Below, piece after piece: positions 1 through 9,130 of a stretch of 47,630 nucleotides of DNA. The position numbers and the translations under genes were made by a program. Location of the stretch: contig CALXLP010000008.1 in assembly GCA_944389225.1 (NCBI GenBank), positions 1-47,630 on the forward strand, in the 5' to 3' direction. Position 1 is the first letter of the stretch. Every line of letters begins with the position of its first letter. This stretch comes from an uncultured Clostridia bacterium (GTDB lineage: Bacteria > Bacillota > Clostridia > TANB77 > CAG-508). The notes below the pieces were generated by a model. That model made no database searches. It was not told the origin of the DNA and saw only the letters and a program-made list of their open reading frames with translations.

Positions 1-30
1 TATCAGTATATTATATAGGAGGTTTTTAAT

Positions 31-489
31 ATGGCAGAAGAAATTAACAAAATGGTAGTAAGAGTGGCAGGAATTGTATCCATGAATGATGGATTTGTGT
101 TCATGCATAGGAAAAATGTAATAAGAAATAAAGACTATCAAGAATACTATACCTTTCCAGGAGGACATTTAGAAGAAGGAGAAACATTAGAAGAAGGCGT
201 GATAAGAGAAATCAAAGAAGAATTTGGAATCCATGTAAAAGTAGTGAGAAAATTATATGAATTAGAAAATAATAAATTAAACATGAAAGAATACTTCTTT
301 TTATGTGAATATGTAGATGGAGAATTCGGAACAGGAGATGGAGAAGAATTTTCCAATAATCCAGCATATAAAGATTCTGGAGAATACATTCCAGAAATTG
401 TAAGAAGAGAAAATATATCTAGCTTGGTTTTATTACCTTTAGAAATAAAAGAAAAATTTGTGCAAGATTTAAAAGAGGAAAATTTGTAG
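31..489 (+). CDS. Nudix (MutT-type) hydrolase
   Basis: A 152-residue Nudix hydrolase, expected to cleave a nucleoside diphosphate linked to another moiety (X). The Nudix box GX5EX7REUXEEXGU is complete at about residues 45-67 (GHLEEGE, then REIKEEFGI), so the Mg-binding glutamates are present. The length fits a single-domain family member. The ATG follows AGGAGG at 18-23 with normal spacing. It precedes lexA on the same strand, separated by about 100 bases containing a clear lexA promoter, so it is probably not in the same operon. The substrate cannot be told from sequence: oxidised nucleotide clean-up or a nucleotide-sugar substrate are both possible. Confidence 0.9.
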   Translation: MAEEINKMVVRVAGIVSMNDGFVFMHRKNVIRNKDYQEYYTFPGGHLEEGETLEEGVIREIKEEFGIHVKVVRKLYELENNKLNMKEYFFLCEYVDGEFGTGDGEEFSNNPAYKDSGEYIPEIVRRENISSLVLLPLEIKEKFVQDLKEENL

Positions 490-530
490 TAAAAAAATGT
501 TCGAAAAAATTTTAAAAAATTTTAAAAAAT

Positions 531-571
531 CAAAACTTATGTTTGACATTTTTTTGTTTGTATGATATGAT
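531..571 (+). promoter_or_regulatory. lexA promoter with overlapping LexA-box-like dyad
   Basis: TTGACA (543-548), a 17-base spacer and TATGAT (566-571) form a strong sigma-A promoter. The dyad AAAC-TTAT-GTTT (533-544) overlaps the -35 box and resembles the Firmicute LexA operator CGAAC-N4-GTTYG. That placement suggests autorepression of lexA (inference). Confidence 0.7.
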
Positions 572-592
572 GAGACAAAATAGGAGAATGGA

Positions 593-1252
593 GTGAAGAA
601 AATGCCAAAAAAGAAACCAGAATTAAATAGAAGAGAAAAATCAATTTTACATTTTATCGAAAAACAAATTATGACACAAGGATATCCACCATCAGTAAGA
701 GAAATTGGAAAAGCCGTTGGACTAAACTCAACAGCAACAGTACATGGTTATTTAGCAAAACTAGAAGAAAAAGGATATATTAAGAAAAAGGATAAAAAAG
801 GAAGAACTTTAAGATTATTAAAAGGTGCTTCTGGAGAATCTAAAGTAACATCAAGTAAAGATTTTTATACACAAAAAGAATTGGTTGAAGTTCCAATTAT
901 AGGAAAAATAACAGCAGGAGAGCCAATACTAGCTGTAGAAAATATTACAGATACATTTCCAATTCCAATTGACTTTGTTGGAAATTCAGAAAGCTTTATG
1001 CTAACGGTTAGAGGAGAAAGTATGATTGAAGCAGGAATATTAGATGGAGACTATATTCTTGTAAAAAGACAAAATACAGCAAATAATGGAGAAATTGTTG
1101 TTGCTTTAATTGGAGATGAAGCAACAGTTAAAACATTTTATAAAGAAACAGACCATATCAGATTACAACCAGAAAATTCTACAATGGATCCAATTATCGT
1201 ACCAGATTGTGAGATATTGGGAAAAGTTGCAGGTGTGTTTAGAAAAATGTAA
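593..1252 (+). CDS. lexA: LexA SOS repressor
   Basis: LexA represses DNA-damage genes and self-cleaves when RecA is activated. The N-terminal winged helix (about residues 8-70) contains the helix-turn-helix [20 protein letters not shown]. The C-terminal S24 peptidase domain has the cleavage pair Ala108-Gly109 in ITAGEP, the nucleophile Ser143 in RGESM and the general base Lys180 in ATVKTF. I give the GTG start at 593 (AGGAG at 582-586). An ATG at 602 preceded by GGAG is an equally good alternative and shortens the protein by three residues. Length (219 aa) is normal for Gram-positive LexA. Confidence 0.96.
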   Translation: MKKMPKKKPELNRREKSILHFIEKQIMTQGYPPSVREIGKAVGLNSTATVHGYLAKLEEKGYIKKKDKKGRTLRLLKGASGESKVTSSKDFYTQKELVEVPIIGKITAGEPILAVENITDTFPIPIDFVGNSESFMLTVRGESMIEAGILDGDYILVKRQNTANNGEIVVALIGDEATVKTFYKETDHIRLQPENSTMDPIIVPDCEILGKVAGVFRKM

Positions 1253-1288
1253 ATATAAAAAATTCACAAAAAGTTCACAATATCTATA

Positions 1289-1334
1289 TTGACCCATGAC
1301 ACTGCGTCATATATAATAAATAATGCAGTGTCAT
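1289..1334 (+). promoter_or_regulatory. ABC exporter promoter with paired operator-like sites
   Basis: TTGACC (1289-1294), 17 bases and TATAAT (1312-1317) form a promoter for the downstream exporter genes. The spacer is filled by the near-palindrome ATGACACTGCGTCAT (1296-1310). A second copy in inverted orientation (ATGACACTGCATTAT read on the minus strand, 1320-1334) covers the likely start site. Two 15-base copies matching at 13 positions across a promoter look like a repressor operator. No regulator gene is adjacent, so the factor is unknown (inference). Confidence 0.65.
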
Positions 1335-1403
1335 TTAGTTTGCCTAAAAACGGTTTATAGATATAGCCTAAAAAATCTAAATAAAGGAAAGAAGGAGAGA
1401 AAT

Positions 1404-3692
1404 ATGCTAAAAGTATTAAAAAACTTAAAAAATTCACTAGGAGCTGTTATTATTATTGTCATATTACTATGTGTGCAAGCTTCAACAGATTTAGCATTAC
1501 CAGATTATACTTCAAAGATTGTTAATGAAGGTATACAAGCAGGTGGAATTACAAGTGCTATACCAGAAGTTATATCTAAAGAAGATATGGATGCACTTCT
1601 TGTGTTTACAGATAAAGATGATGAAATATTAGACAATTATACAATGGTTTCAACATCTGATGGAGAGAAATATGAAACACAAGAACAATATGAAGAAAAA
1701 ATGATAAAAAAATATTTTGGTAATGATTATCAGGCTCAAACAGATACGATTTATATTTTAAAAGATATTGATGAAGAACAAGAAGAAGCTTTAACAGGAA
1801 TCATTCTAGATCCTTTGATGGAAATGACAACTATCACAAGTGAAGAAACAGCAAACCAAATAAAAGAGCAATTATTACAAAATGTTCCTGAAGCACAAAG
1901 AGAATATATTCAAAATATGTCTCTAATGGAAATTATTGAAACAATGCCAGAAGAACAAAGAAATCAAGTTTTATCAGAATTCACAAAAAGAATCGAAGAA
2001 ATGAGTGATTCTATAAAAGAACAAGCGGCAATATCATCTGTAAAACAAATTTATGTAAATGCCGGAATTAATACAGATGATATTCAAAATAACTATATTT
2101 TTAAAACTGGTTTACAAATGCTAGGAATTGCATTAATTACAATGGTATGTGCAGTATCTATTATGTTGTTATCATCAAGAGTAGCGGCAAAATTAGGAAG
2201 AACATTAAGAGAAAAAGTATTTAAAAAAGTGATTACATTTTCAAATGCAGAATTAAATCAATTTTCAACAGCTTCATTAATTACGCGTAGTACAAATGAT
2301 GTGCAACAAATACAACAATTAATTACAATACTATTTAGAGTTGTTGTTTATGCACCAATTATTGGTATTGGTGGATTTGTAAAAGTACTTACTAGTACAG
2401 ATAATTCTATGGCATGGATTATTGGTGTGGCTATAGTGGCAATATTATTTATTGTAGGAACACTATTTATTGTCGCAATGCCTAGATTTAGAAAATTACA
2501 AGATTTAATAGACAAATTAAATGAAGTTTCAAGAGAAATCCTTACAGGACTACCAGTTATCAGAGCTTTTAACAAAGAGAAAAAAGAAGAAGCAAGATTT
2601 GATGAAGCAAATAAAAACTTAATGAAGACAAATATTTTTGTTAATAAAGCTATGTCAATGATGATGCCTTTACTAATGTTTATCATGAATGCAATTATGA
2701 TACTAATTGTTTGGGTTGGTGGTCATAATGTTGATCAAGGAATTATGCAAGTTGGAGATATGATGGCATTTATTCAATATACAATGCAAATTGTTATGGC
2801 ATTCTTAATGATATCTATGATTTCAATTATGCTTCCTAGAGCAGCTGTTTCTGCAAGAAGAATTAATGAAGTTATAGAGGCAGAACCAAGTATCAAAGAT
2901 AAAAAAGAAACAAAGAAATTTGATTCAAATAAAAAAGGATTAGTAGAATTTAAAAATGTTTCATTTAGATATCCAGATGCAGATACAGAAATTTTAGAGG
3001 ATATTAACTTTATAGCAGAACCAGGAAAAACAACAGCTATTATTGGTAGTACAGGAAGTGGTAAATCAACAGTTGTAAACTTAATACCAAGATTTTATGA
3101 TGTTACAGGTGGAGAATTATGCATTGATGGTGTGAATGTAAAAGATGTGTCACAAAAGGATTTAAGAGATATTATCGGATTTGTGCCACAAAAAGGTGTA
3201 TTATTCTCAGGAACTATCGAATCTAATATTAAATATTCAGATGAAACGATGTCAGATGAAAGAATGATAGAGGCAGCAGAAATTGCACAAGCAACAGAAT
3301 TTATTAATGAGAAAGAAAACAAATACCAAGACCCAATCGCACAAGGTGGAGGAAATGTATCAGGAGGTCAAAAACAAAGATTATCTATTGCAAGAGCCAT
3401 TGCAAAAGATCCAGAGATTTTTGTATTTGATGATAGTTTTTCAGCTTTAGACTTTAAAACAGATAGTGCTTTAAGAGAAGCACTATCTACCAGAACAAAA
3501 AATAAAACAGTGATTATCGTTGCCCAAAGAATTAGTACCATTTTAAATGCAGACAAAATTATTGTTTTAGAAGAAGGAAAAATGGTAGGAATGGGTACAC
3601 ATGAAGAATTAATGAAAAATAACGAGACCTATAGGCAAATTGCTTTATCACAATTGTCTGAAGAAGAATTAGGCGAGAAAGGAGGTAAGTAA
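1404..3692 (+). CDS. ABC exporter subunit with degenerate ATP site and large extracytoplasmic insert
   Basis: A 762-residue half-transporter (permease fused to ATPase) that pairs with the next gene as a heterodimeric type IV ABC exporter. The first membrane segment (about 12-33) is followed by an acidic, glutamate-rich extracytoplasmic insertion of about 190 residues (about 40-230) before the remaining membrane helices; ordinary members have only a short loop here. The NBD has Walker A GSTGSGKST (about 547), signature VSGGQ (about 651) and Walker B IFVFDDSFSALD (about 672), where the catalytic glutamate is replaced by Asp. Such a degenerate site is typical of one half of heterodimers like TM287/288. 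I chose the ATG at 1404 after GAAGGAGAG; an upstream in-frame ATG at 1323 lies inside the operator and lacks an RBS. Substrate unknown. Confidence 0.9.
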   Translation: MLKVLKNLKNSLGAVIIIVILLCVQASTDLALPDYTSKIVNEGIQAGGITSAIPEVISKEDMDALLVFTDKDDEILDNYTMVSTSDGEKYETQEQYEEKMIKKYFGNDYQAQTDTIYILKDIDEEQEEALTGIILDPLMEMTTITSEETANQIKEQLLQNVPEAQREYIQNMSLMEIIETMPEEQRNQVLSEFTKRIEEMSDSIKEQAAISSVKQIYVNAGINTDDIQNNYIFKTGLQMLGIALITMVCAVSIMLLSSRVAAKLGRTLREKVFKKVITFSNAELNQFSTASLITRSTNDVQQIQQLITILFRVVVYAPIIGIGGFVKVLTSTDNSMAWIIGVAIVAILFIVGTLFIVAMPRFRKLQDLIDKLNEVSREILTGLPVIRAFNKEKKEEARFDEANKNLMKTNIFVNKAMSMMMPLLMFIMNAIMILIVWVGGHNVDQGIMQVGDMMAFIQYTMQIVMAFLMISMISIMLPRAAVSARRINEVIEAEPSIKDKKETKKFDSNKKGLVEFKNVSFRYPDADTEILEDINFIAEPGKTTAIIGSTGSGKSTVVNLIPRFYDVTGGELCIDGVNVKDVSQKDLRDIIGFVPQKGVLFSGTIESNIKYSDETMSDERMIEAAEIAQATEFINEKENKYQDPIAQGGGNVSGGQKQRLSIARAIAKDPEIFVFDDSFSALDFKTDSALREALSTRTKNKTVIIVAQRISTILNADKIIVLEEGKMVGMGTHEELMKNNETYRQIALSQLSEEELGEKGGK

Positions 3693-3693
3693 T

Positions 3694-5517
3694 ATGCCAG
3701 GACCAATGGGAGGACCTAGAGGAGGTCAAACAACAGAAAGAGCAAAAGATTTTAAGAAAACAACAAAAAAATTAATACGTTCTTATTTAATAAATTATAA
3801 AATACCAATTATTATTGTTATGATATTTGCAATTGGTAGTACGATATTTACCATTGTAGGACCTAAAATATTAGGAAATGCAACAACAGAAATCTTTAAT
3901 GGTTTAGTTAGTAAATTAAGTGGTGGAACAGGTATTGACTTTGGAAAAGTTGGTCAAATTGCTTTAACACTATTAGGATTATATGTTATTAGTGCATTAT
4001 TCTCTTTTGTACAAAGATTTTTAATGACAAATGTAGCACAAAAAATCACCTATAAATTAAGAAATGATATAGCAATTAAAATTAATAAATTACCAATGAA
4101 ATATTTTGATAAAAAGACAAATGGAGAAGTTTTGTCAATTATCACAAATGATATTGATACATTAAGTATGAATTTAAACCAAAGTATTACAGAAATTATC
4201 ACATCTGTATGTACTATTATTGGTATTTTGGTCATGATGTTTTCAATTAGCTGGCAAATGACTTTAATTTCATTAGTTATCTTGCCAATAGCGGGAATAT
4301 TAGTAACCTTTATTGTAAAAAAATCACAAAAATATTTTACAAGACAACAAGATTACTTAGGACATGTAAATGGTCAAGTAGAAGAAATATATGGTGGATT
4401 AAATATTGTAAAAGTATTTAATGCAGAAGAAAAAGTAACAAAAGATTTCGAAAAAGCGAATGAAGAATTATATCATTCTGGATGGAAATCACAATTCTTA
4501 TCAGGTTTAATGCACCCTGTTATGAACTTTATATCAAATGTAGGATATGTAGCAGTAGCAGTAGCTGGTGGATATTTAGCAATTAATGGAACGATTACAG
4601 TTGGTAATATTCAAAGTTTTATACAATACAATAAACAATTCACACAACCAATCAATCAATTAGCACAAATTTCTAACATGTTACAAGCTATGATGGCAGC
4701 TGCAGAAAGAATCTTTGAATTCCTAGAAGAACCAGAAGAAGAAATAACAGCAAAAGGACATATTGATACTTCTAAATTAAAAGGAAATGTAGAATTTAAA
4801 CATGTTAAATTTGGATATGATCCAGATAGAACAATTATAAAAGATTTTAATGCTAGTGTACATGAAGGACAAAAAATAGCAATTGTTGGACCAACAGGAG
4901 CAGGAAAAACAACAATGGTAAAATTGCTAATGCGTTTTTATGATGTCACAGATGGAGAAATTGATGTGGATGGGCATAATGTAAAAGACTTTGATAGAGG
5001 AGAACTTCGTAAAATGTTTGGTATGGTATTGCAAGATACTTGGTTGTTTGGTGGAACAGTAGAAGAAAATATTAAATATAGTAAAGAAGATGCAACAGAT
5101 ACAGAAGTCGTAGAAGCAGCAAAAGCAGCACATGTACATCATTTCATCAAAACATTACCAAATGGATATCATTCATTAATAAATGAAGAGTCAACTAATA
5201 TATCAGCAGGTCAAAAGCAGTTACTTACAATTGCCAGAGTTATATTAGCAGATCCTAAGATATTAATATTGGATGAGGCAACAAGCTCAATAGATACAAG
5301 AACAGAAATACAAATACAATCAGCTATGGATAATCTAATGAAGGGAAGAACAAGCTTCATTATTGCCCATAGATTATCAACTATAAAGAATGCGGATTTA
5401 ATTTTAGTCATGAATCATGGAGATATCGTAGAGCAAGGTACACATGAAGAGCTACTTGCAAAAAACGGATTTTATGCTGATTTGTATAATTCTCAATTTG
5501 AAGAAGTGGAAGAATAG
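3694..5517 (+). CDS. ABC exporter partner subunit with canonical ATP site
   Basis: The second half-transporter of the pair (607 aa), starting one base after the upstream stop, with GAAAGGAGG inside the upstream gene as RBS. The glycine-rich N-terminal start (MPGPMGGPRGG) is followed by six membrane helices and an NBD with Walker A GPTGAGKTT (about 399), signature ISAGQ (about 503) and Walker B ILILDEATSS with the catalytic Glu. It supplies the consensus ATP hydrolysis residues that the first subunit lacks. Tight spacing indicates co-translation. The stop codon TAG shares its last G with the first base of a GGGAC-type repeat. Probable lipid, peptide or drug export; the substrate is not visible. 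Confidence 0.92.
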   Translation: MPGPMGGPRGGQTTERAKDFKKTTKKLIRSYLINYKIPIIIVMIFAIGSTIFTIVGPKILGNATTEIFNGLVSKLSGGTGIDFGKVGQIALTLLGLYVISALFSFVQRFLMTNVAQKITYKLRNDIAIKINKLPMKYFDKKTNGEVLSIITNDIDTLSMNLNQSITEIITSVCTIIGILVMMFSISWQMTLISLVILPIAGILVTFIVKKSQKYFTRQQDYLGHVNGQVEEIYGGLNIVKVFNAEEKVTKDFEKANEELYHSGWKSQFLSGLMHPVMNFISNVGYVAVAVAGGYLAINGTITVGNIQSFIQYNKQFTQPINQLAQISNMLQAMMAAAERIFEFLEEPEEEITAKGHIDTSKLKGNVEFKHVKFGYDPDRTIIKDFNASVHEGQKIAIVGPTGAGKTTMVKLLMRFYDVTDGEIDVDGHNVKDFDRGELRKMFGMVLQDTWLFGGTVEENIKYSKEDATDTEVVEAAKAAHVHHFIKTLPNGYHSLINEESTNISAGQKQLLTIARVILADPKILILDEATSSIDTRTEIQIQSAMDNLMKGRTSFIIAHRLSTIKNADLILVMNHGDIVEQGTHEELLAKNGFYADLYNSQFEEVEE

Positions 5518-5550
5518 GGACAATTGGGGACGTTTCTTTTTGGACATTTT
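5517..5550 (+). repeat. GGGAC-type palindromic repeat, forward copy (family 1)
   Basis: Begins GGGACAATTGGGGACGTTTC and continues through CTTTTTGGACATTTT. Matching copies lie at 6525-6555 (inverted), 14083-14118 and 14219-14254 (inverted). It starts on the final G of the exporter stop codon. REP/MITE-like; no encoded product. Confidence 0.85.
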
Positions 5551-5590
5551 GAAGTAGTAAAAGATAATAAAATATTAAAATAATATAAGT

Positions 5591-5615
5591 AAAAGGCATC
5601 TTTTCGATGCCTTTT
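5591..5615. terminator. Bidirectional intrinsic terminator
   Basis: AAAAGGCATC, a 5-base loop and GATGCCTTTT give a 10-bp stem with A and T flanks, placed between the convergent exporter operon and the BI-1 gene. Confidence 0.8.
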
Positions 5616-5630
5616 AAAATTTAGTTGATT

Positions 5631-5656
5631 TAAATATGGCGAATATGCCATATTTA
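5631..5656 (-). terminator. Perfect 10-bp hairpin downstream of the BI-1 gene
   Basis: TAAATATGGC, loop GAATAT and GCCATATTTA, just past the stop of the minus-strand gene. There is no long T tract, so it may protect the mRNA end or assist the stronger hairpin at 5591-5615. Confidence 0.5.
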
Positions 5657-5662
5657 GAATTG

Positions 5663-6340
5663 TTAATTTCTTCTCTTTCCAAAAATAGAAAGAATTCTTA
5701 AGAAAATGTTGATAAAATCAAGATATAATTGCATTGCACAATAAATATATATTTTTTCTTGGTCAATATTTGGTTCTAGTTGTAAAGCTTTTATTTTATT
5801 AATATCATAAATGGTAACTCCAAAAAATACAGCTAAGATGAACCAATCTAATATTAAATCAAATAAAGAACTGTCAAAGAAAAATAGATTTACTATGCTA
5901 AGAACGAGACCAATAATCAAAAATACACTTAAATATGTATGCCAACTACTTAGGTCTTTATTTGTTTTATACCCAATTAAACTTAAAACACCAAAAATCA
6001 AAGCAGAAGCAATAAATAAAGTAATGATTGAGTTTAATTCAAAAACAGCAAAAATAACAGACAGTGTCACTCCGTTTAATGCGGCATATACAAAATACAG
6101 GATACCAACAACAATTGGTGGTAATTTTCTAAATAAAAAGCTAAATAATAAAACGGCAACGAGTTCTATAATTAACAATCCTGTAAAAGAATCTTCTAGT
6201 AAAATTTTAAAAAATAATCCTGAAGAATATGTATAACAAGCAATTAAAGCAGAACCTAATAGACCTAAGAACATCCAGAAAAATGTTTTTCCAAATAGTT
6301 TATTTTCAGTAGGCATATTTTGTACTTCGTTTTCTTCCAT
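5663..6340 (-). CDS. Bax inhibitor-1 / YccA-family membrane protein
   Basis: A 225-residue protein with about seven hydrophobic segments, matching the BI-1/YetJ/YccA family of small multipass proteins (some members act as pH-sensitive calcium leak channels). The C-terminal part carries the two diagnostic acidic positions, in VTIYDINKIK and LYLDFINIF, which align with the Asp pair that forms the pH sensor in B. subtilis YetJ (family knowledge). I use the ATG at 6340, preceded by AAAGGGG on the minus strand, rather than an in-frame ATG 21 codons upstream that lacks an RBS. The gene lies between inverted copies of the family 1 repeat (5517-5550 and 6525-6555). Confidence 0.87.
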   Translation of the reverse strand: MEENEVQNMPTENKLFGKTFFWMFLGLLGSALIACYTYSSGLFFKILLEDSFTGLLIIELVAVLLFSFLFRKLPPIVVGILYFVYAALNGVTLSVIFAVFELNSIITLFIASALIFGVLSLIGYKTNKDLSSWHTYLSVFLIIGLVLSIVNLFFFDSSLFDLILDWFILAVFFGVTIYDINKIKALQLEPNIDQEKIYIYCAMQLYLDFINIFLRILSIFGKRRN

Positions 6341-6524
6341 ATCAAAACCCCTTTCATTATTATATAAATTTAGTATACAAATAAAAAAGAAAATATGCAA
6401 CATATAAAATTAAATTCTTAAAATATCGTCCATATTATTGAAATTATACTTAAAATATGTCATAGTAAGGTAAGAAAAACAAGAGGTAAAGAATTCAAAG
6501 ATATTAATATATGGATAGATAAAA

Positions 6525-6555
6525 GGGACAAAAAAGAAACGTCCCCAATTGTCCC
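6525..6555 (-). repeat. GGGAC-type palindromic repeat, inverted copy (family 1)
   Basis: On the minus strand it reads GGGACAATTGGGGACGTTTC and then CTTTTTTGTCCC, shorter at its far end than the other copies. Together with 5517-5550 it brackets a segment of about 1 kb in inverted orientation. It ends two bases before the RBS of the next gene. Confidence 0.85.
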
Positions 6556-6571
6556 AAAAGGAGAACGATAA

Positions 6572-7261
6572 ATGAAACAGAAAATAAAAGAAGAATTAAA
6601 GCAATTAGCAGATGAGAAATATAGAGAATTTCATAAAGGATTATGCCCTGGTACAGAAAGTATATTAGGGATAAGAGTTCCTGTACTTAGAGATTATGCA
6701 AAAAAATTAGCAAAGGAATATGAAATAGAAGAGTTATTGAAAAATATTGATAATGAATATTATGAAGAAATTATGTTACAAGGAATGTTAATCGGATTAG
6801 AAAAAGATAATGATATGCAAGATATATTAAAAGATATAGAAGAATTTGTTCCCAAAATTGATAATTGGGCGGTTTGTGATGTGTTTTGTGCAGGATTAAA
6901 AATAACGAAAAAACATAAAAAAGAAATGTGGGATTTTTTACAGGCATATGTAACATCAGGTAAGGAGTTCGAAATTCGATTTGGTGTGGTAATGATATTA
7001 GACTATTATATAACAGAAGAATATTTAAAGAAAGATTTTTCCATATTTGATCATATAAAAAGTAATCAATATTATGTTCAAATGGCAGTAGCTTGGGCTA
7101 TTTCTGTTTGTTTAATTAAATTTTATGATAAAACAATAGAATATCTAAAAAATGCTAAGATAGATAAATTTACATATAATAAGGCGTTGCAAAAAGCAAT
7201 AGAGTCTTATCGAATATCACAAGAACAAAAAGTAGAATTAAGAAAAATGAAAAAAATGTAA
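6572..7261 (+). CDS. AlkD-like DNA alkylation repair protein
   Basis: A 229-residue all-helical HEAT-like repeat protein of the DNA alkylation repair (AlkC/AlkD) family, monofunctional glycosylases that remove N3/N7-alkylated purines. Diagnostic stretches are the N-terminal LGIRVPVLRDYAKKL, the central IDNWAVCDVF (the Trp and Asp expected at the AlkD lesion-binding site), EIRFGVVMILDYY with the conserved Arg, and YYVQMAVAWAIS. RBS AAAGGAG at 6557-6563. Length is typical. The gene stands alone and starts immediately downstream of a repeat element. Confidence 0.9.
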   Translation: MKQKIKEELKQLADEKYREFHKGLCPGTESILGIRVPVLRDYAKKLAKEYEIEELLKNIDNEYYEEIMLQGMLIGLEKDNDMQDILKDIEEFVPKIDNWAVCDVFCAGLKITKKHKKEMWDFLQAYVTSGKEFEIRFGVVMILDYYITEEYLKKDFSIFDHIKSNQYYVQMAVAWAISVCLIKFYDKTIEYLKNAKIDKFTYNKALQKAIESYRISQEQKVELRKMKKM

Positions 7262-7378
7262 AATTATATTTGATAAATATTTTTTTTATGTTATAGTAAT
7301 AAGGAAAAATTGTATAATGAAAAGAAAGATTTTTATGCAATAAAACAAAAAATAAAATGAAGTACAAAGGAGATAAGA

Positions 7379-9130
7379 ATGGGAAGAGGAAGAAGAGAAT
7401 TAGGAAAAGAACCAAAAGTAAAAAATGTGAAAAAAGCAAAAAGAATGTCAGCAGAAGAGGTAGAAAAAAAGAAAAAATTGATTGTTAGAACAGGAATTAC
7501 CATATTAGCCATTATAGTATTGTTTATCATTGCTATGATAGCAAATAACTACATTATATTAGATAATAATACAACAACCAATTTAATTATTAATAATAAG
7601 AATGTAACATCAAATTTAAGAAATGAAATTATACAAGAAGATGGCGTTATATATTTATCAGAAGATGATATTGCCAATTTCTTTGATAAATACATTTATT
7701 TAGAAGAAGAAAATAATAAAGTTATTACAACATATAATAAAAAGATAGCAGAAGTGAGTTTAGAAGAAAATGTGATTAATATTAATGGAGCAGATAAAAC
7801 AACATCTGCACATGCTATTGAAAGAGATGGTGTCATATATATACCAATTTCAGAAATGACAGAAGTATATGATATAGAAATTGGTAATATAGAAGAAACA
7901 AAAATTATCACAATGGATTCACTAGATGAAGAACAAAAAAAGGCAATAGTAACTTCTAATTTAGCAGTAAAATCTTCAACGAATTTTATAGCAAGAACAG
8001 TCGATAGAGTGAAAGAAGGAGAAACTGTTGTTGTTATTTCTTCTGATGGAAGTTATTCTAGAATTAGAACTGAAAATGGAAAAATTGGATACATAAAAAC
8101 CAATAAATTAGCAAATGAATATGCCGTTAGAGAAGATATGCCAGAGGAAAAACAAGTCGAAGGAAAAATCAATATGACATGGGATTATTATTCAGAAGTT
8201 GGAAGTGCACCTGATAGAAGTGGAACAACCATAGATGGTGTAAATGTTGTATCACCAGCCTTCTTCTATATAGATGAGAATGGAAACTTCAGAGAAAATG
8301 TAGGAGAGAGTGGAGAAGCATATATTGATTGGGCACATGGTAATGGATATAAAGTATGGCCAATGGTATCTAATGCAGTAGCCGCAAAAGAAAGTTTAGA
8401 AATTACATCAGAAATTATGAATAGTTATGAAAATAGAAAAGAATTGATAGAAGAAATTGTGGATGCATGTGTTGCATATGACTTAGATGGAATTAATATA
8501 GATTTTGAAAACATGAAACAAGAAGATGCTGATGTATATTCAAGATTTATTATAGAGCTAACACCAAGATTAAATGAAATTGGAATGGTGGTTTCAGTAG
8601 ATGTAACAGCACCAGATGGTGGTGAAACATGGTCAATGTGTTTTGATAGAAATGTCATTGGAGATGTAGCAGACTATATCGTGTTTATGGCATATGACCA
8701 AAACGGTATTTCTAGCACAACAGCAGGAACAACAGCAGGATATAATTGGATAAAATTAAACTTAGTAAAATTCTTACAAACAGAAGAAATCGATTCAGAT
8801 AAACTAATATTAGGAATTCCATTCTATACAAGACTATGGACAGAAGATGCAAATGGAGAAGTTGTGAGAAGTTCAACAGTGAGCATGGAAGATATTGAAG
8901 ATGTTTTACCTGATGGTGTTCAAAAAAATTGGGATGATGATTTAAAACAATATTATGTAGAATATCAAGATGGGGATTATACAAGAAAAATGTGGATAGA
9001 AGATATAGAATCATTAAAAGCAAAAGTTTCATTGGTTAATGAAAATGATTTAGCTGGAGTTGCATCTTGGCAAAAAGGAATGGAAACAGATGATGTATGG
9101 CCAATGCTAAAAGAAGAACTGGAACAATAG
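7379..9130 (+). CDS. Membrane-anchored GH18 glycosidase with SH3 domain
   Basis: A 583-residue surface protein. A basic cytoplasmic N-terminus (about 1-37) precedes one membrane anchor (about 38-60). Next come a copper-amine-oxidase-N-like beta domain (about 75-185, VIYLSEDDIANFF and VIYIPISEM), a bacterial SH3 domain (about 195-245, ARTVDRVKEGETVVVISS) and a GH18 barrel to the end. The GH18 catalytic motif DGINIDFE is intact at Asp370, Asp375 and Glu377. The architecture resembles spore-cortex or cell-wall acting GH18 proteins such as YaaH/SleL, so peptidoglycan or a chitin-like glycan is the likely substrate (inference). RBS AAAGGAG before ATG 7379. The stop TAG merges into a family 2 repeat. 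Confidence 0.9.
   Translation: MGRGRRELGKEPKVKNVKKAKRMSAEEVEKKKKLIVRTGITILAIIVLFIIAMIANNYIILDNNTTTNLIINNKNVTSNLRNEIIQEDGVIYLSEDDIANFFDKYIYLEEENNKVITTYNKKIAEVSLEENVININGADKTTSAHAIERDGVIYIPISEMTEVYDIEIGNIEETKIITMDSLDEEQKKAIVTSNLAVKSSTNFIARTVDRVKEGETVVVISSDGSYSRIRTENGKIGYIKTNKLANEYAVREDMPEEKQVEGKINMTWDYYSEVGSAPDRSGTTIDGVNVVSPAFFYIDENGNFRENVGESGEAYIDWAHGNGYKVWPMVSNAVAAKESLEITSEIMNSYENRKELIEEIVDACVAYDLDGINIDFENMKQEDADVYSRFIIELTPRLNEIGMVVSVDVTAPDGGETWSMCFDRNVIGDVADYIVFMAYDQNGISSTTAGTTAGYNWIKLNLVKFLQTEEIDSDKLILGIPFYTRLWTEDANGEVVRSSTVSMEDIEDVLPDGVQKNWDDDLKQYYVEYQDGDYTRKMWIEDIESLKAKVSLVNENDLAGVASWQKGMETDDVWPMLKEELEQ

Noticed and set aside
1110..1292. 60-codon reading frame overlapping the lexA 3' end
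   Set aside because: It is an out-of-frame shadow of lexA without an RBS or sensible composition.
8712..9032. Leucine- and phenylalanine-rich minus-strand reading frames opposite genes
   Set aside because: Such L/F/I-rich frames lie opposite many AT-rich genes in the window and lack RBSs; they reflect codon bias.
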